Below are positions 47,048 through 54,753 of a DNA stretch of 64,000 nt, one piece after another (the stretch's first letter is position 1; every line of letters starts with the position of its first letter). The notes under the pieces were generated by a model. It did not search any database. It was not told the origin of the DNA and worked only from the letters and a program-made list of their open reading frames with translations. Source of the stretch: JBMOKU01 sp049324315 (GTDB lineage: Bacteria; Bacillota; Clostridia; Peptostreptococcales; Thermotaleaceae); NCBI GenBank assembly GCA_049324315.1, contig JBMOKU010000016.1, positions 53,695 to 117,694 on the forward strand, given 5' to 3'. Both the position numbers and the translations under genes were made by a program.

Positions 47048-48107
47048 TTTTGTGACTATGTTAATTCGAATGGATTATTATGCTGAAGATATAAGGAAAA
47101 TGCTTTATATTAAAATAAGAGCAAACAAACGGATAAAATAATCATAACCTTATTTAATTTGGTTCGCAATCTTCTTAGAAGGTGAATTAAAGGAAGTTAA
47201 AGTGGCTCCCTTTAAAAATTTATATTTTCAACACTATTCTAAAACATAGCCTAAATTTAAAATATGATAAATTGAATACAGCAATATAGATTTTGCTATG
47301 AATGAAAATAGATATTTAGTATAAAGAACATTTGCAAAACATATATAACGCATGTGGAGTGCGTAGTAGGAATGCAAAGGAAGGATACGTATAAATCCTG
47401 AGTTTTCAACACTTTGCGCGATATACTACTTTCACCACGGATGGCGATGATTTCAGGAATAAAGTGGTGAAAAATAAAATTGAAGTTTCAGTCGTATTGG
47501 ACATGGAGTGTGTAGACAGGCTTAATGCTTGCTTAGATTAGAGTGTTTAGGCATGTCTATATTATACAGTATGGGGAAAATTTAAGACTGGGCAATGATG
47601 AGAGAATGTCGGTTTTTTTAGCTGGCATTCTCTTATTATATACAAAGTTTTATAAGAATAATTGATGTATCGGCTGCTTGAGAAATTCACTCTCTTATTT
47701 TTTCTTCAACAAAAGTAAATGCTAAAACTCTAATTTGATGACAGAAGAGGTAATCCTCTTTTGTTAATTTGCTACAGTACATGCCATTGGTGCCAATTTC
47801 GTCATAGTAGATAACTAATAACATGGGTTAAAGCCGCTATTTACATAGATTTTCAAGCATTCTAATAGAGCTGAGTTAATTAAAGTTTTCCTAATAAACC
47901 ACGTGTAGTGCGTAATTCTGATGACGAGATGTGGTCAAAGTATAACCACAAGATGCTGTGATTCGGAACAAAAAATGAGAAAAAATCGGGATAAAAAGCA
48001 CATTTTTTATCCCGATTTTTTCTTGCCTGTTTATAGATGACATACGGTATTTGGGAGGATGACAGGACGAAAATGAAACCTATAGAGCCGCAAGAGATAC
48101 GTTCCCA
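47048..48107. other. gene-poor kilobase
   Basis: Very AT-rich and without a convincing gene. It holds an inverted repeat AGAGAATGTC/GGCATTCTCT (about 47601-47632). A 45-codon minus-strand frame runs from 47824 to 47687 (contains YYDEIGTNGMYCSKLTKEDY). An open frame without a start ends at 47541. Two similar words (AGTGCGTA context) lie near 47354 and 47902. These look like eroded gene pieces. Confidence 0.4.
47979..48022. terminator. perfect 19-bp bidirectional terminator
   Basis: GAAAAAATCGGGATAAAAA (47979-47997) and its exact complement (48004-48022) flank GCACAT. A-run and T-run lie on both sides, so it can end the minus-strand SnoaL transcript. Confidence 0.85.
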
Positions 48108-48622
48108 TTAGTCGCTTGGATTCCCAATCCTGGCCACTGCGGACATACCCGCACCCGTTCGCCATGTAATGCGTGACTTCAATTCTCTAAACCGCCATCC
48201 GCCGGCAGTACGTACTGCTGCCGCTTCGAAAACACCTCCGGCAACGAAATGGGTTTGCAGTGATCTTGGATCGCTCTCCTCATCGGACCATAGGTGCATC
48301 GCTGTCATGTTGGCCCGGAGTCGTGCAGTGTCTCCTTCGAGGTCGATAATATGGTCAGAAGTGACGTGGTGAGTTGCACGGAAGAGGCTGAAACTCTTGG
48401 CCTTTTCAGCGGCAATGGTCTCCGGGCCGATGACGGCTGCACCGTTTGGAGATATGAAGCGGCCGTCTGGTGTGAACGTAGCTGCCACCGCCGCAACGCT
48501 GATGCATTTGTCGTCGACAATACTGCAAAAGCGGCTCAGCAAATCGCTGATCTGCACGCGATCAGCAAGTTTAATTAACTCAGTGGTCAGATTTTGCTCT
48601 TGTTGTTGTACTGCTTTTTCAT
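48108..48622 (-). CDS. SnoaL/NTF2-like protein with probable 5' frameshift
   Basis: SnoaL-like domain of about 150 residues (LLSRFCSIVDDK, FTPDGRF, THHVTSDHIIDLEGDTARLRA, GGWRFRELK). Such folds are cyclases, isomerases or ligand-binding proteins. The uninterrupted frame starts at GTG 48557 without a good site. A proper AAGGAG and ATG are found at 48622, but in another frame. One base lost from the A5 run at 48615-48619 would explain it, and the joined product continues VQQQEQNLTTELIKLADRVQ. The gene is GC-rich (35 of 60 bases at 48121-48180) in AT-rich surroundings, suggesting transfer. Confidence 0.6.
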
Positions 48623-48744
48623 TTATTGTAATTCTCCTTTATATTACTTATTTACTTATTTAAGTTGCATAAACGTACTGATTAGGTTTATAAATTGATA
48701 TTACCTGCATATCTTGCTATTTGTAGGATCATTTTCCGTAAAGC

Positions 48745-49320
48745 TTACAATTGTGTTTTCTCTATAAGTGGCAACTGCTTTTGCAACTTTGAATTTTGTT
48801 CCTCTGTAAGGCTATTATGGAAAGCTTTCATCTTTTTTTGCAATTTTGACTTTTGTTCTTCTGTAAGGCTATTGAGGAAAGCTCTCATCTTTTCGACTAG
48901 CTCTGGTGTTAAATAATTATTTTCATTCATTCGGATCAACTCCATAATTTTTAATAATTGGTCTGCACTTATATTTTGGTTAAATGACAGTAGTGTTTGT
49001 AGCTGTTCAAGCTCATAGCGCAGCTTTTCCTTTAATTTTATCTGTTCATTTATGATTTCGAGCTGAGCTTGAACTACGAGCATCGGATTATAATTAGGAT
49101 TTTCAATAAAGTTATGGATTTCCTCCAATGAAAGCCCCAGTTGTTTAAGAGACAATATCTGCTGAAGTTTTGATACATCTGACTCTGTGTAAAGCCTATG
49201 TCCAGCTTCGGTAATTTCAGAGGGTACTAATAGGCCTATTTGGTGGTAATGGTGCAGTGTTCTTACTGTAATTCCGCACCGGCTTGCAAGCTCACCGATT
49301 TTCCAAGTGGTTTTTGGCAT
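48745..49320 (-). CDS. MerR-family regulator with duplicated C terminus
   Basis: Regulator of 191 residues. The MerR HTH reads KIGELASRCGITVRTLHHYH, followed by a long coiled coil (about 75-120). The C terminus has two tandem copies of a 19-residue unit (F-x-NSLTEEQ-x-SKLQK), matching a 57-bp DNA repeat. The downstream gene on the same strand encodes the SnoaL-like protein, a likely target. The promoter has the MerR-type 19-base spacer and palindrome. The effector is unknown. Confidence 0.88.
   Translation of the reverse strand: MPKTTWKIGELASRCGITVRTLHHYHQIGLLVPSEITEAGHRLYTESDVSKLQQILSLKQLGLSLEEIHNFIENPNYNPMLVVQAQLEIINEQIKLKEKLRYELEQLQTLLSFNQNISADQLLKIMELIRMNENNYLTPELVEKMRAFLNSLTEEQKSKLQKKMKAFHNSLTEEQNSKLQKQLPLIEKTQL
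48781..48894 (-). repeat. 57-bp tandem duplication in the MerR gene
   Basis: Units 48781-48837 and 48838-48894 are alike at most positions and in frame, each encoding 19 residues. Confidence 0.85.
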
Positions 49321-49361
49321 CCTTTCACCTCGTTTCGTGTGAATTGTTTATCGATAAGCTT

Positions 49362-49392
49362 ATTATACAACCTGACGTAACGTCAGGTTCAA
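49362..49392 (-). promoter_or_regulatory. MerR-type promoter with 19-base spacer and operator
   Basis: On the minus strand, -35 TTGAAC (49392-49387) and -10 TATAAT (49367-49362) are 19 bases apart. A perfect 9-3-9 palindrome AACCTGACG-N3-CGTCAGGTT (49369-49389) fills the spacer. This is the layout that MerR proteins twist to activate transcription. Confidence 0.88.
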
Positions 49393-49427
49393 TAGGTTTT
49401 TTAAATATTTTGCCTTATTGCTAAACA

Positions 49428-49751
49428 TTGATACATGCTAGGGCATGTTGTATTCAACCCAAAGGCAAGTTAATGATTAAAGCCCCTGACGGTCAGAGTG
49501 CCTCTCCGCAGGTTGTTATTTATCCCGAATTGCATGGGCTGGAGGTTTACAACGTTGAGAACGCCCGCACACAAAACACCGCCGAGGTCCGGAAGCAGCA
49601 GTCCGACAGTCAATCCTCCTTCGGAGATCCCGTTCCCAAAGCTATAACCCTGATTGTTACCGAGGCGCAGGCTGAAAAGCTCGTCGAAGCTGAATATACC
49701 GGCAAGCTGCATTTAATCTTTGAGAAACGGGGTGTGAGCCATGAACAGTAA
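49428..49751 (+). pseudogene. CpaB-like (SAF/RcpC-type) protein, C-terminal fragment
   Basis: GC-rich frame whose C-terminal half (ENARTQNTAEVRKQQ, then AITLIVTEAQAEKLVEAEY and GKLHLIFEKRG) resembles the end of CpaB-like proteins found in Flp pilus and conjugative-element clusters of Clostridia. The N-terminal half of the family is missing and the first codons look random. It overlaps the next fragment by ATG in a natural operon-like way. It is a leftover of a larger element. Confidence 0.5.
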
Positions 49752-49948
49752 AATCTATGCCGTTTGGGCAGGCAACAACAGCGGCAAAACCGACTATATT
49801 GGTGAAGTTAGGCTGTCTCTAGCCAGCTTGGCTGACAAAATAGAACTGATATATTTTGGTTACCGCAGGAGCTACAGGTTATTGCCAGACTGAGAAGTAT
49901 CATATCATTGATACGTTCACGGTTTACGGGAAGTACTTAAAAAAATAA
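49741..49948 (+). pseudogene. chimeric relic: ATPase start fused to a vanY 3' end
   Basis: The first 14 codons (NSKIYAVWAGN) look like the start of a CpaE-like ATPase that normally follows the CpaB-like gene. From about 49783 the frame matches the intact carboxypeptidase at 59483-60457: GKTDYIGEVRLSLASLA corresponds to GKTGYTDEAGLCLASLA. After a frameshift near 49850, ILVTAGATG and KYHIIDTFTVYG correspond to VLVTAGAKG and QFNITDAIAVYS. The stop TAA is at 49946-49948. The join falls on a shared GGxAAAAC word. Confidence 0.7.
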
Positions 49949-50020
49949 GGCATTCATAAGGAAAACTTAAGAAATTAATAAGAACTTATTTAAAGAAAGC
50001 CTATCCCTCTTCGGTAGAAT
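49945..50020 (+). promoter_or_regulatory. relic VanR-type operator and promoter
   Basis: [AT]TAAG repeats start at 49945, 49956, 49967 and 49978, exactly 11 bases apart. A -10-like TAGAAT starts at 50015, 37 bases after the last repeat. The same geometry precedes vanY and vanW. The binding protein is inferred to be VanR. Confidence 0.7.
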
Positions 50021-50120
50021 GAAGTTATCGAATCGGATAGGTTTTTATAATTTCAGAAAGGGGGCCTCGGAGATGAAAAGAAAATAGATCATGCAAATGT
50101 TTCTATTTCTACTAGTATAA
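50021..50120 (+). pseudogene. vanW leader and start, decayed copy
   Basis: The leader before ATG 50073, including GAAAGGGGGCCTCGG, matches about four of five positions before the intact vanW at 60584. The first codons ATG AAA AGA AAA are the same and are followed by TAG at 50085-50087. Weak similarity to vanW continues for about 30 bases and then fades. The remaining DNA to 50224 shows no gene. Confidence 0.7.
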
Positions 50121-50224
50121 ATTCATAAAGCGACTATCGAAATAGCCATAATAGAAAGCTTCATATGGTTGATTAAAGTAAGGCATATGACTTAGAAGTG
50201 AATTATACCGCAGGAGGATGGAGG

Positions 50225-51106
50225 ATGTCAGCATTATTAAAGACAGGAAAAAAATATAATAACAAAACAGCACTATTCTTTCTTGCACCAAGTCTTATCG
50301 GGTTTTTGATCTTTTTCTTTGTACCCTTTGTAGGCGGGTTATATTATTCATTCGTAGACAGTCCGGTGGGTGGCAGCTTCGTTGGGCTGGCAAACTATAT
50401 CGATCTCTTGAGGAATGCTGTTTTTTTAAAGGCCGGATATAACACCATGGTTTTTACAGCAATTGCAGTTCCTCTCAATATTCTGCTCTCTCTTGGGCTT
50501 GCTCTGCTGGTTAACAGGAGGATTTACGGCAGGAATATAATACGCATGGGTTTTATTATACCCCTGGTGGTTCCGGTGGCATCGGTGGTTCTGGTATGGC
50601 AGATATTATTCGATATAAACGGTTCCCTCAATGCCTTTATTACATGGCTTGGATTATCACCGATAGACTGGATGAAAACAGATCTTGCCAGGAGTGTGGT
50701 CGTAATAGTCTATTTGTGGAAGAACACCGGGTATAATATGGTGCTATTCCTCGCAGGCCTTCAAAATATACCGCCGGAATATTACGAAGCGGCCGACGTC
50801 GATGGAGCGAGCAATTGGCACAAGTTTACAAATATCACACTGGTTTATCTGACGCCTACTACGTTTTTCGTATTTGTAATGTCCATAATTAATTCCTTCA
50901 AGGTGTTCAGGGAGGTATATCTGATTTCCGGGGCATATCCTCATGATAGCATATACATGCTGCAGCATTATATGAATAACAAGTTTGCCTCCCTGGATTA
51001 TCAAATGTTAACATCAGCGGCTTTTATCATGGCTGTTGTCATTTACATACTTGTACTGTTTTTATTCAGGATTCAAAGAAGAATCAACAGTATAATAGGA
51101 GGTTGA
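50225..51106 (+). CDS. carbohydrate ABC transporter permease (UgpA/MalF type)
   Basis: Six-helix importer permease of 293 residues. The EAA loop PEYYEAADVDGASNWHKF is near residue 188. ATG 50225 is preceded by GGAGGATGGAGG; the longer frame from GTG 50198 would run through that site. It is the first gene of a six-gene same-strand cluster. The sugar is unknown. Confidence 0.88.
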   Translation: MSALLKTGKKYNNKTALFFLAPSLIGFLIFFFVPFVGGLYYSFVDSPVGGSFVGLANYIDLLRNAVFLKAGYNTMVFTAIAVPLNILLSLGLALLVNRRIYGRNIIRMGFIIPLVVPVASVVLVWQILFDINGSLNAFITWLGLSPIDWMKTDLARSVVVIVYLWKNTGYNMVLFLAGLQNIPPEYYEAADVDGASNWHKFTNITLVYLTPTTFFVFVMSIINSFKVFREVYLISGAYPHDSIYMLQHYMNNKFASLDYQMLTSAAFIMAVVIYILVLFLFRIQRRINSIIGG

Positions 51107-51113
51107 TAAAGTT

Positions 51114-52007
51114 ATGCAGGCTACCAAGCATATAAAGAGAAGACTTAGAAAGGTAGTACTGTCAGTTGTGCTGCTTGCCATGGCTTTTGTGTTCCTGTTC
51201 CCTCTTATATTGACTGTTACTAATTCTTTCATGAGTGAGCAGGAGATAGAAAACAGCTATAGTATGGTAACTTCAAGCAGCGGTGAGCAGGAAAGTGTCT
51301 TATCCGGGAAATATGCCAATGTAAAGTTGATACCGTATATGGTGACTTTGACACAATACTACACGGCTCTGATAAAGAGAACACAGTTCCTGATTAAGTT
51401 TTGGAACTCGCTGATAATTGTGGTTCCGATAATACTGGGGCAGATACTGATCTCGTCCATGGCTGCATATGCATTTGCAAAGCTGGAGTTTATTTTCCGT
51501 GATAAGTTGTTCTTTACATATATCATCATCATGATGATGCCCTTCCAGGTCACGCTGGTTCCAAACTATATCATGGCCAGTGAGCTGGGTCTTGTGGGGA
51601 GCTATTGGTCCATCATACTGCCCGGAATATTCGGTACCTTTGGTGTATTCCTGATGAGACAGTTCATGATGTATATTCCGGATGCATATGTAGAGTCTGC
51701 AAAGGTTGATGGAGCCAGCCAGCTCAGAATATTTTTCAGCATTATTCTGCCTATGTCGAAGACAGGACTGGCAGCACTTGCAATCCTGGTCTTCATAGAC
51801 AACTGGAATATGGTGGAGCAGCCGCTGATATTCCTTCAGGATATAAATATGCATCCGCTGTCGACATACTTGTCCAGCATCAATAGTGGTGAAACGGGGA
51901 TAGCTTTTGCCGCATCAACCATATATATGCTGCCGATGCTGCTGATCTTCCTATATGGCGAGAACTACCTGGTTCAAGGAATTCAGCTTTCAGGGCTTAA
52001 AGGTTGA
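51114..52007 (+). CDS. carbohydrate ABC transporter permease (UgpE/MalG type)
   Basis: Partner permease of 297 residues, six helices, with the EAA loop DAYVESAKVDGASQLRIF near residue 195. It starts 7 bases after the first permease. Like that system, it has no ATPase gene in the cluster, so a shared MsmX-like ATPase is inferred. Confidence 0.88.
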   Translation: MQATKHIKRRLRKVVLSVVLLAMAFVFLFPLILTVTNSFMSEQEIENSYSMVTSSSGEQESVLSGKYANVKLIPYMVTLTQYYTALIKRTQFLIKFWNSLIIVVPIILGQILISSMAAYAFAKLEFIFRDKLFFTYIIIMMMPFQVTLVPNYIMASELGLVGSYWSIILPGIFGTFGVFLMRQFMMYIPDAYVESAKVDGASQLRIFFSIILPMSKTGLAALAILVFIDNWNMVEQPLIFLQDINMHPLSTYLSSINSGETGIAFAASTIYMLPMLLIFLYGENYLVQGIQLSGLKG

Positions 52008-52065
52008 GTTAATAATCACTGGAAACATAGATTATGGAAGATTGGAGTGGAGGTAGGCACAAAGT

Positions 52066-53337
52066 ATGAGCGTATTAGATGATGCAAATATCAAGAGACA
52101 AAAGCTGACAGGAAGAGCAACAGTTATATTTCTAGTAATAATGTTTGTTTTGACTTTTTTTTCAAAAACTATAAATAACTTTACACTGCCTAAGGTAACT
52201 TATGAAACCCCGGCAAACGGGGCATTGATCAAGGAAGTCATGGGTACAGGGAGTGTAGAAGCTAATATTACCCAGGAGCTGTATGTCAGCAGCAGTATGA
52301 AGGTAACTGAGGTCGCAGTTGAAGTAGGCGACGGCGTGAAACAGGGGCAGACCCTTATGACCCTAGATACAAGCGATATAGAAAGTCAGCTGGAGGATGA
52401 GCAGGATAAATATGCTCAGAAAAAGCTGCAGCTTGAGGAGCTGATGGAGGCCGGTTTACCGGAAAGTCTGATGAGTTTGGATAAAGCGGTACAGGTTGCA
52501 CGGCAGAATGTGGATAAAGCCCAGAAAAACTACGACAGCAGCAAGGTTTTGTTTGAAGTCGGTGCGATAACGTCAATAAGTCTGGCTGACGCGGAAGCAG
52601 ACCTGGAAAATGTCAAGCTGGACTATGAGATTGCAAAAAATAACAAGGATAAGGCAGTAAATGCGAACAAAAGGGATATTGAAAGCACAAAGCTTGATAT
52701 TAGTATGGCGGAGAGAAAGATAGCCGAGCTTACTAAAGAAATGAACATGAGCATAGTAACAGCCCCCTGTGACGGAGTAGTTACCGAGCTGTATTACTCA
52801 GAGGGTATGACGGCGACTGCTTCCCAACCGCTGTACAGAATTGCGGATACAGGTAAAGGCTTCCAATTTGTGGTCACTGTTAATATAAGTGCTGCAGAAT
52901 ATTTGGAACCGGGTGATGAAGCCAAGATATCGATAAATTCTTTAAAGGATACAACCCTACAAGGAAAAGTGAGTCAGATCACCGATAACCGGCAGCAGAT
53001 CGGAGTAAAAAAGGATGTGTCGATCGACATCCCTTCAGAGGGATTAGTCGGAGGAGAAATTGGTACTGCTGATATCAAAAAGAGCATAGGCTCCTATAAT
53101 GTTCTCGTACCTAATTCAGCAGTAGGTCAGGATAATTACGGATTCTTCGTATACGTGCTTAAGGAGAGGAAAGGCCCTCTGGGAAATGAATTTTATGTAG
53201 AAAGAGTATCTGTCAGCATAGGTGATTCAGATAATACAAAAACTGCGGTTCTGAGCGGTGTAAACAATTCGGATAAGGTAATATCGGACAGTAACAAGCA
53301 ATTATCTGACGGCTCTCCCGTCATGGTTGCCGATTAA
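52066..53337 (+). CDS. HlyD/RND-type periplasmic adaptor protein
   Basis: Membrane-fusion protein of 423 residues. It has an N-terminal transmembrane anchor (about 20-37), a split biotinyl-lipoyl domain (VEVGDGVKQGQTLMTLDTSDI near 85, and IVTAPCDGVVTELYYSEGM near 234), a coiled-coil hairpin (about 105-225) and a beta-barrel domain. Such adaptors belong to efflux pumps of the MacA/YknX kind. Here it lies between importer genes and a MacB-core protein, with no efflux ATPase. Confidence 0.88.
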   Translation: MSVLDDANIKRQKLTGRATVIFLVIMFVLTFFSKTINNFTLPKVTYETPANGALIKEVMGTGSVEANITQELYVSSSMKVTEVAVEVGDGVKQGQTLMTLDTSDIESQLEDEQDKYAQKKLQLEELMEAGLPESLMSLDKAVQVARQNVDKAQKNYDSSKVLFEVGAITSISLADAEADLENVKLDYEIAKNNKDKAVNANKRDIESTKLDISMAERKIAELTKEMNMSIVTAPCDGVVTELYYSEGMTATASQPLYRIADTGKGFQFVVTVNISAAEYLEPGDEAKISINSLKDTTLQGKVSQITDNRQQIGVKKDVSIDIPSEGLVGGEIGTADIKKSIGSYNVLVPNSAVGQDNYGFFVYVLKERKGPLGNEFYVERVSVSIGDSDNTKTAVLSGVNNSDKVISDSNKQLSDGSPVMVAD

Positions 53338-53346
53338 GGAGCTGGT

Positions 53347-54753
53347 ATGATGAAGAGAAGGAAAGCTGGATGGGTCATGGTCTTCTCAGGAATTCTGCTG
53401 ACACTCTCACTGATAATACTGGGTAAAGCAATAGTTGATGAATGTGTACGGCTGAATGGAGCTTACTCCATGCAGAAGGTGCTGGTGTCTGAAAAAAAAC
53501 AGGCAGGCCAGAAGGGAGAGAACGCCTTTTCTATTGATGATATAAACAGGCTTGAGAAGGAGGTGTCAACAGAGGATATAAGCTATACTGCACGATCAGG
53601 CATGGCCAGCACTTCAGCAGTATATGGAGATAATGCTTATCCGGTCTCGCTGACAGGTATTGATTATCTATATACGCAGTTTCGCGGTCTGGTTCTGGAG
53701 GAGGGGAACTATATAACACAAAAGCAGGAGGAGGAGGGAGCGCTGGTTGCCGTTATAGATGAGGAGCTGGCTTGGGAGATATTCAAAACAGATAAGGTTA
53801 TAGGCAAAACCATAGATATTTTCAATGCTGCCTTTACTATAGTCGGAGTTGTGGAAAAGGAAGCTTCAATCATAGGGAAATTGACGGATGACGGCTTGCC
53901 GGACGTATACATACCTGCTTCAGTTATGCTGGAGCTGGATACTACGGCACGTATTACCGGGCTTCAGATAAAGATGGCGGAAAGCAATCTTCTGGATCAA
54001 AATACCCCGGCTGTTTCGGCTGCTATAAGTCAAATAGGCAAGAATCCTTCAAGCTACAATATCAGTGACTATAATCTTAAGCTTGCATTAATGGAGCAGA
54101 AGCCGCTACTTCTGGTATCCGTACTGGGGCTCGCTGCAATGCTCTCCTTGGCGGCGCATATAAAAAATCTTACGAAAGAATTGTATCTGCTGATAAAGAA
54201 CAGCTGCAAGACAGATTATTTTTCAAATGTGCTAAAGCGCAAGCTGGGGGAAATTGGAGGCAGTATCCTTGAAATGGTGCTCTCACTGGCAGGAATGGCG
54301 TTAATTTGGATAGGGATAAGATTTACACTGTATATTCCTCCTGAGAACATTCCTGATGAGCTTATCAATATCTCTTATTATTCTGACCTGATCAAGACAG
54401 CCATCCAGGGAGGGGTACAAAACAGGGGGTATGTTGCACCCCAGGCGGAGTTGATTGTTAATGCCGCCGATATGCTCCTGAACCTTTTACTCTGCGTTTC
54501 ATTCGTACTAGGCTTCCTGCTGTTGTACGCAGGGCTCCGTGAGCTTAAGGAATTGAATATGGATACCTTTAAACTTACAACAGCATTAGGTTTGTTTTTC
54601 CTGCTTTCATTGAGTATTTTGGCTGTCGCAGCTTATTTGACGGGACTGCCCTATGCGGTAAATGTAAAAGGCATTCTGGTAGCATGGGTCTTTATATTCT
54701 TAAATATCTCACTAATTATCAAACGAAAGGAAAGTGATGTTAAAAATGTATAA
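53347..54753 (+). CDS. MacB-core membrane protein without FtsX domain signature
   Basis: Protein of 468 residues. It has an N-terminal transmembrane helix (about 9-28) and an extracellular domain resembling the MacB periplasmic core (VAVIDEELAWEIF, then GKTIDIFNAAFTIVGVVEKE and DVYIPASVM, about 120-205). About five C-terminal helices follow (about 252-272, 305-325, 378-398, 410-430 and 440-460). It differs from standard FtsX-like permeases in its C-terminal part. It follows the adaptor gene by 9 bases, and I infer they act together. The function is unknown. Confidence 0.6.
   Translation: MMKRRKAGWVMVFSGILLTLSLIILGKAIVDECVRLNGAYSMQKVLVSEKKQAGQKGENAFSIDDINRLEKEVSTEDISYTARSGMASTSAVYGDNAYPVSLTGIDYLYTQFRGLVLEEGNYITQKQEEEGALVAVIDEELAWEIFKTDKVIGKTIDIFNAAFTIVGVVEKEASIIGKLTDDGLPDVYIPASVMLELDTTARITGLQIKMAESNLLDQNTPAVSAAISQIGKNPSSYNISDYNLKLALMEQKPLLLVSVLGLAAMLSLAAHIKNLTKELYLLIKNSCKTDYFSNVLKRKLGEIGGSILEMVLSLAGMALIWIGIRFTLYIPPENIPDELINISYYSDLIKTAIQGGVQNRGYVAPQAELIVNAADMLLNLLLCVSFVLGFLLLYAGLRELKELNMDTFKLTTALGLFFLLSLSILAVAAYLTGLPYAVNVKGILVAWVFIFLNISLIIKRKESDVKNV

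Noticed and set aside
48169..48663. Plus-strand frames opposite the SnoaL-like gene
   Set aside because: They are shadows caused by high GC on the coding minus strand and lack sites or recognisable domains.
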